From DATHZQ01 sp963823505 (lineage in GTDB: Bacteria; Actinomycetota; Acidimicrobiia; Spongiisociales; UBA5794), in contig CAWGLY010000005.1 of NCBI GenBank assembly GCA_963823505.1, positions 2,307,361 to 2,371,360 of the forward strand: a stretch of DNA of 64,000 bases, written 5' to 3'. Shown in pieces: positions 1 to 9,490 of the stretch. Each line of letters starts with the position of its first letter. The stretch's first letter is position 1. The position numbers were made by a program, and so were the translations under genes. The notes beneath the pieces were generated by a model that saw only the letters and a program-made list of their open reading frames with translations, searched no databases and had not been told where the DNA came from.

Positions 1-2
1 GG

Positions 3-287
3 GACATCTGGACCTCACGGCCCGCCGAAGGCGTGCAGCTCGCCGACGGCGTCCGCCTCATGGAAACCCCCGGCCACACCCGGGAGGACATCACCACGCT
101 GGTGACGACCGATGACGGGGTCACGGCACTGACCCACCTGTGGTGGCACGCCGAGGCAGCGTCCGACCCGCGGGCCGCCGACACGGAAGCGCTGCACCGG
201 GGCCGCCGCAGGGTGCTTGACGTCGCCTCATCCATCGTGCCGGGCCACGGTGCGCACTTCGGCGTCGGCCCGGACACGCCTCCCTGA
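3..287 (+). CDS. MBL-fold metal-dependent hydrolase, C-terminal part (5' end outside window)
   Basis: The reading frame is open from the window edge to the TGA at 285-287, so only about 94 C-terminal residues are visible. They contain ETPGHTREDITTLV followed by a region ending SSIVPGHGAHF, the pattern of late metal-ligand segments in metallo-beta-lactamase-fold hydrolases. Spacing and the ALTHLWWH stretch resemble MBLAC1-like proteins. The catalytic HxHxDH motif would lie upstream and is not seen, so substrate cannot be stated. The stop is 5 bp before the next gene, which suggests co-transcription with the MobA-like gene. Confidence 0.7.
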   Translation, partial: DIWTSRPAEGVQLADGVRLMETPGHTREDITTLVTTDDGVTALTHLWWHAEAASDPRAADTEALHRGRRRVLDVASSIVPGHGAHFGVGPDTPP

Positions 288-292
288 GCCGG

Positions 293-892
293 ATGAGTAC
301 CTCTGCCGTCGGCGCCGTCCTGGCGGGCGGGCAGAGCCGCCGTATGGGCACGGACAAGGCGTCGGAGGCGATCGGCGGCAAGCGCATGATCGACCACGTC
401 GTTGCGGCTGTCACTGCGGCAGGGCTCCGTCCCGTTGTTGCCGGCGCGCGACGACCCGATGTAGCTGCGACGTTCGTCGCCGACCCGCCCGACGTTGCAG
501 GCCCTGCCGCCGGCCTCGTCGCAGTGATGCGCCGCCACCCCGGCGCCGCAGTGGTCCTCGTCGGCACCGATCAGCCGTACGTCCGCCCCGAGACGCTGCG
601 CGCCCTCCTCGACACCCCGGGACCGCTCGTTGCTCCACTCGACGGTCGCAGGCAGACGCTCTGTGCGGTGTACCGGGCCGAGGTACTCCCTGCTCTCGAG
701 CGACTCATCGCCGTGCACGGCAATCCTTCCCTCCAAGCGCTGTTCGACGACCCTGAGGCGGTCGACGTGTCGGAGAGGACATGGCGATCATGGGGCGAAG
801 ACGGAAGGTCGTGGCTGAGCATCGATCTCCTCGCAGGGCTCACCGCGGCGAGGGCTTCCTGGCCCGATCCACCGCCAACTACGATCCGGTGA
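293..892 (+). CDS. mobA: MobA-like molybdenum cofactor guanylyltransferase
   Basis: A 199-residue nucleotidyltransferase. The N-terminus carries LAGGQSRRMG (residues 11-20) followed closely by DK, the nucleotide-binding signature of MobA and related NTP transferases. VGTDQPYV near residue 86 is the metal-binding acidic position of the fold. MobA attaches GMP to molybdopterin to make the bis-MGD cofactor in the cytoplasm. A GlmU-like or MocA-like specificity cannot be excluded from sequence alone. The TGA at 890-892 shares its A with the ATG of the crotonase gene, so the two are translationally coupled. A CoxL-like molybdoenzyme lies 30 kb downstream and is not linked in an operon. Confidence 0.8.
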   Translation: MSTSAVGAVLAGGQSRRMGTDKASEAIGGKRMIDHVVAAVTAAGLRPVVAGARRPDVAATFVADPPDVAGPAAGLVAVMRRHPGAAVVLVGTDQPYVRPETLRALLDTPGPLVAPLDGRRQTLCAVYRAEVLPALERLIAVHGNPSLQALFDDPEAVDVSERTWRSWGEDGRSWLSIDLLAGLTAARASWPDPPPTTIR

Positions 893-1743
893 TGACGAAC
901 GCGGCTCTCCCCACATCTGAAGTGATCACCGCCGAGCAGCAGGGGCATGTCGCCACCGTATGGCTCGACCGGCCGGACAAGCTCAACGCCATGGCACCCG
1001 ACTTCTGGGTCGACTTCCCAGCCATCATCGGAGCGCTGAGCGATATCGACGACGTTCGGGTCATCGTCATCGCCGCCAGGGGCAGGGCGTTCACCGTCGG
1101 GCTGGATCTGGCGGCTTTCGGGCCGGCGATGGCGAACGGCGGCCTTCCGGGCACCACCGGCGGCGGGTCGGAGGTAGCCAATCGGATCGGCCTGTACCGG
1201 CAGATCAAGCGGATGCAGGAAACCTTCACCTCGCTCGCCGCCTGCACCAAGCCGGTCATCGCCGCCGTGCATGGCTACTGCATCGGAGCAGGCGTCGATC
1301 TGATCACGGCGTGCGACATCCGGTTGTGCTCCGCCGATGCGGTGTTCTCGGTGCGAGAAACGAAGATTGCGATGGTTGCCGACGTCGGCACGATGCAGCG
1401 GCTCCCCAAGATCATCGACCCGGGCGCCGTTGCCGAGCTCGTCTACACCGGCAAGGACTTCGGAGCGGACGAGGCCAAGGAGATTGGGCTGGTGCGGCGA
1501 GTCCTTCCCGACCACGAGTCGGTCTACAAGGACGCCATGGCGCTTGCCGAGGAGATCGCCGCCAATTCGCCGCTGGCGGTGCAAGGCAGCAAGGCGATCC
1601 TGCGCAATGCCGACGGACGCACCATCGCCGAGCAGCTCGACTACGTAGCGCTGTGGAACGCCGCCTTCCTGACCTCCAACGACCTCGGCGAAGCCATGCA
1701 GGCCTTCCTCGCGAAGCGGCCACCCGACTTCACCGGCTCCTGA
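892..1743 (+). CDS. Enoyl-CoA hydratase/isomerase family protein (dienoyl-CoA isomerase-like)
   Basis: A 283-residue crotonase-fold protein. I chose the ATG at 892 because it overlaps the mobA stop (TGATG) and the upstream in-frame extension is not family-like. The oxyanion-hole segments are ARGRAFTVGLDL and HGYCIGAGVDLITACDI. The segment VRETKIAMVADVGTMQRLPK carries Glu and Asp at positions typical of delta3,5-delta2,4-dienoyl-CoA isomerases (ECH1 type) rather than the Glu/Glu pair of classical hydratases. Such enzymes act on unsaturated acyl-CoAs during beta-oxidation. The exact substrate is not determined by the sequence. Confidence 0.85.
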   Translation: MTNAALPTSEVITAEQQGHVATVWLDRPDKLNAMAPDFWVDFPAIIGALSDIDDVRVIVIAARGRAFTVGLDLAAFGPAMANGGLPGTTGGGSEVANRIGLYRQIKRMQETFTSLAACTKPVIAAVHGYCIGAGVDLITACDIRLCSADAVFSVRETKIAMVADVGTMQRLPKIIDPGAVAELVYTGKDFGADEAKEIGLVRRVLPDHESVYKDAMALAEEIAANSPLAVQGSKAILRNADGRTIAEQLDYVALWNAAFLTSNDLGEAMQAFLAKRPPDFTGS

Positions 1744-1824
1744 GCCCGCCGCGGCACCGAGGACGACCCGTCGACCGGGCGCGCACTCATCCGAGATCGT
1801 CCGGGACGCTCCGACTTGTCGTGT

Positions 1825-1837
1825 GTCACAATGTGAC
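1825..1837. promoter_or_regulatory. Perfect dyad, candidate operator upstream of the aminotransferase
   Basis: GTCACA-A-TGTGAC is a perfect 6-1-6 inverted repeat in the 197-bp gap between the crotonase and the aminotransferase, about 100 bp before the latter's ATG. It is the only clear dyad in the gap. No regulator gene is adjacent, so the binding protein is unknown. It may be a chance palindrome. Confidence 0.3.
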
Positions 1838-1940
1838 CATGAGGACGCCCAGACGAGCCAGACGGCAACTATTCGCCGCTCCCTAGCCGCGGCAGCCACT
1901 TCCGCCGTCCCACCACGTGCCGCGCCCATAGGAGACACCA

Positions 1941-3215
1941 ATGTCCGACCTCGTACAACGCCAATCTGCCGTCATGGCCCCCGTCATCGGATTCGACACC
2001 GAGATCGAAATCGTTGCGTCTGAAGGATCGTGGGTGATCGCAGCGGACGGCACCCGATATCTCGACTTCACGTGCGGCATCGCCGTCTCGAACCTCGGCC
2101 ATCAGCATCCCGTGGTGAAGCAAGCCATCCTCGATCAAGTCGACCGGGTGTGGCACGCGGGCAGCGTCTTCCGCTACGAGACCATCGTCGCTGCGGCGGA
2201 ACGGCTGAACGGCGTGACGCCCGATTCCATCAACAAGTTCTTCTTCATGAACTCCGGCGCAGAGGCAGTCGAAGGATCGATCAAGCTTGCGAGAAAGACC
2301 AGCGGCCGCCAGGGAGTGATCGTCTTCCGGGGCGGCTTCCACGGACGGACGATGGGCTCGGTCACCTATACGACGTCGAAGGCGAAATACCGCCAGGGGT
2401 ACCACCCGCTGGTTGGTTCGGTGTTCGTGACACCGTTCCCCCGTCCCTTCCGCTGGCGGCTGTCACAGGAAGAGGCAACCACCAGGGCTCTGGACGAGCT
2501 GCAGTACTTGTTCAAGCACGAGATCACGCCCGGCGAGGTCGCGGCGTTTCTCGTCGAGCCCCTCCAAGGTGAAGGCGGGTACTACCCCGCGGGAGCGACG
2601 TTCCTGCAAGAACTGCGCAGGCTGGCCGACGAGCACGGCATCTTGCTCGTGATCGACGAAGTCCAGACCGGTTTCGGGCGCACCGGCGATTGGTTCACGA
2701 GCCAGGTGTACGGCGTGCGGCCAGACGTTCTGGTGATGGGCAAGGCCATTGCCAACGGCTTGCCACTCTCGGCCGTCGGCGCCAACGCCGAGCTGATCGA
2801 CACATGGCCGCCCGGGTCTCATGGCACCACGTTTGGCGGCAACCCGATCTCGTGCGCAGCCGGAGCGGCAACCATCGACGCGTTGGGAGTCGTCGTGCCG
2901 CAGGTGCCAAAGCTGTCGGATCACGCATTCGGCCGGCTCAACGAACTCAGCGAGCTGCATCGCACCATCGGGGACGTGCGCGGCCTCGGCCTGATGATCG
3001 GCGTCGAGTTGGTGGAAGAGGATGGCCACACGCCGTCCAAAGCGGCGATCGACTACGTCAGGCAACATTGCCAGGAACACCAGATGCTCCTCCTGGCGTG
3101 CGGTCCCGACGAGAACATCATCCGGTTCATCCCCCCACTCAACGTATCCACCGAGGAGCTCGACTTGGGCATCGATCGCATCGCCGATGCGCTCGAAGCC
3201 TGGGAACAACGCTAG
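1941..3215 (+). CDS. Class III PLP-dependent aminotransferase (GABA/ornithine type)
   Basis: A 424-residue fold-type I aminotransferase. Visible landmarks are GTRYLDFTCGIAVSNLGHQHP near the N-terminus, the phosphate-binding MNSGAEAVEGSIKLAR, the PLP-ring aspartate in LLVIDEVQTGFGRTG, and the Schiff-base lysine in VMGKAIANGLPLSA. These place it with 4-aminobutyrate, acetylornithine and related omega-aminotransferases, which move an amino group from a terminal amine to 2-oxoglutarate or pyruvate. The donor cannot be fixed from sequence. An AGGAG Shine-Dalgarno stands just before the ATG. It is probably monocistronic, with a strong hairpin directly after the stop. Confidence 0.85.
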   Translation: MSDLVQRQSAVMAPVIGFDTEIEIVASEGSWVIAADGTRYLDFTCGIAVSNLGHQHPVVKQAILDQVDRVWHAGSVFRYETIVAAAERLNGVTPDSINKFFFMNSGAEAVEGSIKLARKTSGRQGVIVFRGGFHGRTMGSVTYTTSKAKYRQGYHPLVGSVFVTPFPRPFRWRLSQEEATTRALDELQYLFKHEITPGEVAAFLVEPLQGEGGYYPAGATFLQELRRLADEHGILLVIDEVQTGFGRTGDWFTSQVYGVRPDVLVMGKAIANGLPLSAVGANAELIDTWPPGSHGTTFGGNPISCAAGAATIDALGVVVPQVPKLSDHAFGRLNELSELHRTIGDVRGLGLMIGVELVEEDGHTPSKAAIDYVRQHCQEHQMLLLACGPDENIIRFIPPLNVSTEELDLGIDRIADALEAWEQR

Positions 3216-3227
3216 AGAACAACGGAA

Positions 3228-3260
3228 TCGGCCCTGCGGAGGAGGAACCCGCAGGGCCGG
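3228..3260. terminator. Bidirectional hairpin terminator
   Basis: An 11-bp perfect stem (CGGCCCTGCGG / CCGCAGGGCCG) with a 9-nt loop lies between two convergent genes, the aminotransferase (+) and the small Cys protein (-). The U-tract is poor, as often in high-GC genomes. Confidence 0.7.
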
Positions 3261-3283
3261 AACCGTGTCGGTAGACCGCCGCT

Positions 3284-3487
3284 TCAGTCCATGGCCCACT
3301 CTTCTGTGAACTTCCCGCGAATGCGGGGATAAGAGACGGGCCGGTGCGTGAAGCACGTGTCGCTCCGGTTGTACCGGCTGACGACGGTCTCGCACTCTGG
3401 GCTGGAGCACACCCGTCCCGCCGCGTACACGCGTGGACGGCGGATGCGAGCTCCAGGGCGTGCCGCCCGGATAGCTGTATCGGCCAT
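3284..3487 (-). CDS. Small conserved Cys/His protein, function unknown
   Basis: A 67-residue basic protein. The central segment CSSPECETVVSRYNRSDTCF contains three cysteines and is followed by a His, with the SRYNRSDTC pattern seen in small actinobacterial proteins that may bind zinc. The N-terminus is Arg-rich and could contact nucleic acid. The start is well supported: on the minus strand GGAGG precedes the ATG by five bases. I do not recognise a function. It is transcribed towards the terminator at 3228-3260. Confidence 0.6.
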   Translation of the reverse strand: MADTAIRAARPGARIRRPRVYAAGRVCSSPECETVVSRYNRSDTCFTHRPVSYPRIRGKFTEEWAMD

Positions 3488-3534
3488 GTGGACCTCCGCT
3501 GGTCTGTCCTACTCCTAATACGGAGGAGACGTCG

Positions 3535-5028
3535 TCAGCGGATCTCGGAAATTGCAGATCTCGGCACGTCGTCCTGGCGACGGCCGCCGGGCATGACGAG
3601 CGCGGCAACGGCGCCAGCCGCTGCAACCAGCAGCACCCAGTCGCCAAATCGTGTGTAGACGGTCGGCGCATCGATTCGGAAGTTGACGACGCCTTCGAGG
3701 GTCCTGACTTCGAGCAGTTCCGTGTGGTCGACGATGTCGCCATTGGCCCGGATCACGGCCGACTCTCCGGTGATGGCGGCATGAATCAGATCTTGTCCGA
3801 CTGCAGCAGCATTGACTCGCGTCATGGCAATCAGCTGGGCCGAAGCAGGCCCGCGCCCGTAACTGCTCTCGTTGGTAGCCACCACTTGGACTTGAGCACC
3901 CGCACGAGCCTCGTCGCGGATGTAGCGGGGGAAGGCGCCCTCAAAGGAGACGACCGAGCCGATGATGCCGGTGTCGGTGGGGAACACCACCGGTTCGGTG
4001 CCCCGGATCATGTCGCGTGGGACCTGGTCGAGGGCGGGCACGAACCCGAAAATGCTTCGCGCCGGGACAAACTCGCCGAACGGCACAGGATGCCGCTTGG
4101 CATATACGTCGAGCTGCGACCCCGTCGGACCAAAGAAGGTGTTGACATTCAAGAAGTGGTCCTCGTCGACGACGCGGGTGCCGCTGACGAGGAGGTAGGC
4201 ATCGAGCCGGCGCGCCTCGGTCTCGAGCGCGGCACGCACGTCCGTGTTCTCCTCGGGCTCGTAAGGGCTGCCCATTGCATTCTCCGGCCACACCACGAGA
4301 TCGGTCCTGGCGGGAACGAGGCTCTGAGTCAACTCGAGATGGGACTCATAGATGAGGCGGTTCTCGTCCGCGCAATGGGTGCCGGGACACGGTGACCCGC
4401 CTTGGACGATCGCCACCTGCAGTGCGGGGCCGTCGGTGGCAGGGGCAAAGAGGCCGCCGGCCAGCATCAACATGAAGGCGACCACGAGCGGATCTATCAA
4501 GAGACTCCAATGCTCCGTATTCTCGATCACGAGGACCAGCCCGGCCGCGACTCCGATGGCGAGCACACTCCAGCCGCTCGGCCCAATCCACTGGGTGGCG
4601 CCGATGAACCCGGGATTGCCCGCCGCGGCGTAACCGAGCGACCCCCAGGGAAAGCCACCGAGCGGAAAGCTCCCCCTGACGAGCTCCCAGACTCCCCACG
4701 TGGCAACAACAATCAGCCACCATCGCCCTGCGGGCCATGCACGAAACGCCCACGCAACCACGGCGAAGACCGCCATGAAGCTCGCCATGACCGTCGTCAA
4801 CGGCAGCCATGCGACCAGCCCAAGAGTTGCGATCCAGTAGAGCATGGCGCCGAAGAACACGAGCCCGAACAGGAAGCCGACGCCGAGCGCCGCCCATGCG
4901 CTCTCCACGCGGCGGGCGGCCCAGAGCAGCGGTGCCGGCGCGATGAAGGCCAGGAGTCCCCAATCGAGAGGAGGAAAGGCGGCCCACATCAACACTCCGC
5001 CCGCGATGGCGGCGAGATACGGGGTCAT
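3535..5028 (-). CDS. lnt: Apolipoprotein N-acyltransferase-like protein
   Basis: A 497-residue protein with about six hydrophobic segments in residues 1-195, then a periplasmic nitrilase-fold domain, then a C-terminal membrane anchor: the Lnt architecture. Lnt transfers a third acyl chain to the N-terminal Cys of lipoproteins. Two members of the Glu-Lys-Cys triad are clear, Glu249 in VVWPENA and Lys311 in YAKRHPVPFGEF. The nucleophile position falls in VVSFEGAFPRY, where the usual CYE is SFE, so Ser361 replaces the catalytic cysteine. The later NESSYG replaces the usual N-D-x-W-F-G. The fold assignment is firm. Activity as a classical thioester enzyme is doubtful. Confidence 0.85.
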   Translation of the reverse strand: MTPYLAAIAGGVLMWAAFPPLDWGLLAFIAPAPLLWAARRVESAWAALGVGFLFGLVFFGAMLYWIATLGLVAWLPLTTVMASFMAVFAVVAWAFRAWPAGRWWLIVVATWGVWELVRGSFPLGGFPWGSLGYAAAGNPGFIGATQWIGPSGWSVLAIGVAAGLVLVIENTEHWSLLIDPLVVAFMLMLAGGLFAPATDGPALQVAIVQGGSPCPGTHCADENRLIYESHLELTQSLVPARTDLVVWPENAMGSPYEPEENTDVRAALETEARRLDAYLLVSGTRVVDEDHFLNVNTFFGPTGSQLDVYAKRHPVPFGEFVPARSIFGFVPALDQVPRDMIRGTEPVVFPTDTGIIGSVVSFEGAFPRYIRDEARAGAQVQVVATNESSYGRGPASAQLIAMTRVNAAAVGQDLIHAAITGESAVIRANGDIVDHTELLEVRTLEGVVNFRIDAPTVYTRFGDWVLLVAAAGAVAALVMPGGRRQDDVPRSAISEIR

Positions 5029-5148
5029 GAAGGATGGAGATTAGCTTCAGCTGGGGGCAAATGACCTGGGGCACAAGGCATTCCGGCGAGACGCTGGCAT
5101 GCCGTTGCGGCGGACTCCGGCCACGTTTCTGGCCGTAGCATCTGGCTC

Positions 5149-5934
5149 ATGGATGACATCGACGTAGCCATAGCCGCCGCCAGGGTCGGAGGTGCGATCG
5201 TGGCCGCCGGCTTCGGTGCGCCCCGGACCACCAGCTACAAAGGACGTAACGACCCCGTCACCGAGGTCGACCATGCCTCCGAGGCGGCGATCAATCAAGT
5301 GATCAGTACCCATCGCTCTGCTGATGGCATCCTGGGCGAGGAGGGGACCAACCGCCCCGGTGCGGGACGCACCTGGCTGATCGATCCGCTCGACGGCACC
5401 GTCAACTTCGTCCACGGCCTTCCCATCGTGTCGGTCTCCGTCGCGCTCTACGAAGGCGATCAGCCTTTGCTCGGGGTGGTCTTCGACCCGATCCACAATG
5501 AGCTCTACGCCGCTTCCTCGGGCCGAGGTGCGACGCTGAACGGCAAGGCGATCCACGTGTCGACTACCCCTGAGATGAGGCGGGCACTCGTTGTGACCGG
5601 GTTCCCGTACGACCACCACGACCATGCTGCCGCCTATGCGGCCACCTTGCAGGCCGTGCTGGAGAACGTGAACGGGATACGCCGGCTCGGCTCCGCCGCA
5701 CTCGACCTTTGCTACATCGCCGCCGGGCGCATCGATGCGGGATGGGAGTACAACCTCAAGCCCTGGGACATCGCCGCCGGCCTGGTGATCCTCCGTGAAG
5801 CGGGAGGCACGGTGACCACACCGAGCGGTGCGCCCATGACCCCGCACACCGAGCACATCGTCAGCTCCAACGGCGTGCTGCACGAACCGCTACGGACGGT
5901 CGTCGAACGGACGATGCCGGACCACCTTCGCTAG
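5149..5934 (+). CDS. Inositol monophosphatase family protein
   Basis: A 261-residue Mg-dependent phosphatase. Both family signatures are present: GEEG followed by WLIDPLDGTVNFVHG (metal ligands Glu, Asp, Asp) and KPWDIAAGLVILREAGG near the C-terminus. Members dephosphorylate myo-inositol 1-phosphate, histidinol phosphate, fructose-1,6-bisphosphate or PAP, and the sequence does not separate these. It is divergent from lnt with about 120 bp between them. A second, more diverged paralogue lies at 20718-21518. Confidence 0.85.
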   Translation: MDDIDVAIAAARVGGAIVAAGFGAPRTTSYKGRNDPVTEVDHASEAAINQVISTHRSADGILGEEGTNRPGAGRTWLIDPLDGTVNFVHGLPIVSVSVALYEGDQPLLGVVFDPIHNELYAASSGRGATLNGKAIHVSTTPEMRRALVVTGFPYDHHDHAAAYAATLQAVLENVNGIRRLGSAALDLCYIAAGRIDAGWEYNLKPWDIAAGLVILREAGGTVTTPSGAPMTPHTEHIVSSNGVLHEPLRTVVERTMPDHLR

Positions 5935-5987
5935 GGAGCCTGCCGATCACATCGTCGTGAGGCTCACAGGCCGGGCGACATTCGTGG

Positions 5988-6176
5988 TCAGTGGGGGACG
6001 GCGCGGGCGCAGACTCCGCAAAGAAACCCGTCGGACAGGAAGTGGACGTCGTCTCCGGTTTGGTCGGCGCACCGGCTGCAACGGCCCAGAACGAAATCTT
6101 CAGCAATATCGACGAATGGCCCATCGTGGCTGATCAGCTCGCCGACGAGCACGGCGCGATTCGATCCGTTCTTCAT
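5988..6176 (-). CDS. Small zinc-ribbon-like protein next to the selenoprotein gene
   Basis: A 62-residue protein with two CxxC knuckles, Cys33/Cys36 (RCSRC) and Cys53/Cys56 (LCGVC), separated by 16 residues, the spacing of a minimal zinc ribbon. The N-terminal half is acidic and unassigned. It follows the SelW-like gene by about 34 bp on the same strand, so it probably belongs to the ilvD-selW transcript. No clear Shine-Dalgarno was found, so the start is uncertain. Function unknown. Confidence 0.5.
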   Translation of the reverse strand: MKNGSNRAVLVGELISHDGPFVDIAEDFVLGRCSRCADQTGDDVHFLSDGFLCGVCARAVPH

Positions 6177-6210
6177 AGAGCCGGGGAGATTAGTAGGTGC
6201 GCAGCGCCTG

Positions 6211-6450
6211 CTAGCTCAGCAGCTCACGCAATGGGATCGCCACGTCCTCTTCGTATTCGGCGTGGCGGCCGGTGGCCTTCTTCGAGTAGACGAGGTCGTC
6301 ACCCGCCATGACCTCGAACACCCCGCCCCTACTGGGGATGACCGTCACACCGTCGATCTTGTGCTCGAATTCTTCGAGCAGATTCTGAACCATGCTCACG
6401 GCACGGTCGGTATAGCCTCAAGCGGCGCAGTATTCGATAGAGAGTTGCAT
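6211..6450 (-). CDS. SelW/Rdx-family selenoprotein with UGA-encoded selenocysteine (C-x-x-U)
   Basis: A 79-residue thioredoxin-like Rdx protein if the in-frame TGA at 6418-6420 is read as selenocysteine. It begins MQLSIEYCAA, then U at residue 11, then GYTDRAVSMVQNLLEEF and later PSRGGVFEV, GDDLVYSKKATGRH. This is the complete SelW/SelT/SelH-like layout: a beta-strand ending in the C-x-x-U/C redox motif, an amphipathic helix, a GGVFEV strand and a KK-x-TGR tail. The TGA sits exactly at the second redox position, and a SECIS-like hairpin follows. The ATG at 6450 is 22 bp after the ilvD stop, so expression likely depends on ilvD read-through. Family proteins are thought to act as thiol/selenol oxidoreductases. 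Conventional calling would leave a 62-residue fragment from the GTG at 6399, losing the active site. No sel genes occur in this window. Confidence 0.85.
6388..6408 (-). promoter_or_regulatory. Bacterial SECIS-like hairpin for selenocysteine insertion
   Basis: In the mRNA, nucleotides 13-33 counted from the U of UGA form an 8-bp stem, GACCGUGC paired with GCAUGGUU (two G-U pairs), closed by the pentaloop CGUGA. The second loop base is G followed by U, and 18 nt separate the UGA from that G. This fits the known bacterial SECIS rule of a hairpin with an exposed G within the first two loop positions, 16-37 nt after the UGA. The hairpin lies inside the coding region, as SelB-dependent elements do. 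Confidence 0.75.
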
Positions 6451-6472
6451 GTGGGCATGGTAGATCGACTGG

Positions 6473-8155
<1,683 letters not shown>

Positions 8156-8209
8156 GACGCGATGGTAGGGCTTGGACCACCTTGCTGTTTGCCGAGGTTC
8201 TTGGGCATG

Positions 8210-8269
8210 GTCCGTATCCCGTGGTCCGTATCCCGTGGACGGTATCCGGTATCCGGTATCCGGTATCCA
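8210..8269. repeat. GGTATCC-type heptanucleotide repeat tract
   Basis: About four near-perfect copies of the 7-mer GGTATCC at 8241-8268, preceded by three looser copies (GGTCCGTATCCC type), fill the space between ilvD and the LCP gene. The same 7-mer, in a longer array, recurs at 47893-48034. It inflates the N-terminus of the ilvD reading frame with a repetitive Tyr-Arg-Ile-Pro-like peptide. Function unknown. Confidence 0.8.
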
Positions 8270-8369
8270 GTCCCTGGGGCGTGGTCTATTGGCTCGCACT
8301 ATTCCGGTTGGCATCTAGACTTGCGGCGCTCTCTCTGAGCACTTCCTTTCTCCCTTTCGAGGCCTCCCA

Positions 8370-9389
8370 ATGACCACCGTCGAAATCCCGCAGATACCCG
8401 TCGCGCCCCAACCTCCTGCGCCCCGCAAGCGCCGCGGCGCCCGCATCTTGTTGTGGCTGCTGATCCTGGCCGTGGTCGGCGTCTTCGGGGCCATCGGCTT
8501 CCTGGTGTGGACCGACTCGAAGATCGAGAAGATCCCCGAATCCGAGCTGCAGTCCCTCCAGCCGGTCGATGCCGGGATCCGCAACATCCTCATCGTCGGC
8601 ACCGACAGCCGTGAGAACCTCCCGGACGACTTCGAGGGCAGCTTCGGCTCCTTCTCCGGCTCCCGCACCGACGTCATCATGGTTGCCCACGTCAACGACG
8701 GGCAAGCGCAGCTCTTGAGCTTGCCGAGAGACCTCAAAGTCGAGATCCCCGGTAACGGCACCAACAAGATCAACGCCGCGTTCGTCTTCGGCGGCCCGGA
8801 TCTGCTGGTGCAGACGGTCCAGGACAACTTCGGCATCGACGTTCACAACTACATCGAGATCGACTTCCTCGGCTTCGCCAACGTCGTCGATGCGCTTGGT
8901 GGGGTCACGCTCACGTTCGACAACCCCGCCCGCGACGTGAAGTCCGGGCTGCTCGTGGAGACGGCTGGCGACCACACGCTCAACGGCGAGCAGGCGCTGG
9001 CGTACGCCCGTTCCCGGTCCTACCAGGAGCAGGTCAACGGCGAATGGGTGAGCGTCAACGGAAGCGACATTGGCCGCACCGGTCGGCAGCAAGAGTTGCT
9101 GCTGAAGATGTTCAACCAGGCGGCGTCCCCCGGCAAGGCATTCAACCTTCCCGGGTTCGCCACCACGTTTGCCGAGCAGATCCGCGCCGACTCCGGCATG
9201 TCGGTTGGCGTCTTGATCGAACTCGGCACCCAAGCCCTGCGCTTGAGTGGCGATGCGATCGACGCTCGCACTCTCCCGGTGGAGATCTCCAATTCAGGCG
9301 GCACCTCCTACGTCGTCCCTGTTGAGCCGGCTGCAGGCATCGTCCTCGATGCGTTCGCCTCCGCCTCCCCATTCCCTGTCGACGGATAG
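8370..9389 (+). CDS. LytR-CpsA-Psr (LCP) family cell-wall glycopolymer ligase
   Basis: A 339-residue membrane-anchored protein: a short Pro-rich cytoplasmic start, one transmembrane helix at about residues 25-48, then an extracytoplasmic LCP domain. Recognisable blocks are NILIVGTDSR, SGSRTDVIMVAHV, LLSLPRDLKVEIP, NKINAAFVFGG and GEQALAYARSR. The conserved Asp and Arg residues bind the polyprenyl-pyrophosphate donor. LCP enzymes attach secondary wall polymers to peptidoglycan. It appears monocistronic, about 100 bp upstream of the ABC exporter operon. Confidence 0.88.
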   Translation: MTTVEIPQIPVAPQPPAPRKRRGARILLWLLILAVVGVFGAIGFLVWTDSKIEKIPESELQSLQPVDAGIRNILIVGTDSRENLPDDFEGSFGSFSGSRTDVIMVAHVNDGQAQLLSLPRDLKVEIPGNGTNKINAAFVFGGPDLLVQTVQDNFGIDVHNYIEIDFLGFANVVDALGGVTLTFDNPARDVKSGLLVETAGDHTLNGEQALAYARSRSYQEQVNGEWVSVNGSDIGRTGRQQELLLKMFNQAASPGKAFNLPGFATTFAEQIRADSGMSVGVLIELGTQALRLSGDAIDARTLPVEISNSGGTSYVVPVEPAAGIVLDAFASASPFPVDG

Positions 9390-9490
9390 AGCGCAGCCCC
9401 CCTCGTTTAGGGCCACCCGGCCCTCCATCCTGGCGCCTCGGATCGGTAGATTCCGGTTGAGAGCCGAGGAGATCGGGAGGAGCCGCCCTC

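Noticed and set aside
8156..8314. N-terminal extension of IlvD by 53 residues
   Set aside because: The extension translates the GGTATCC repeat tract; IlvD homologues begin near MTSDLNRYSR.
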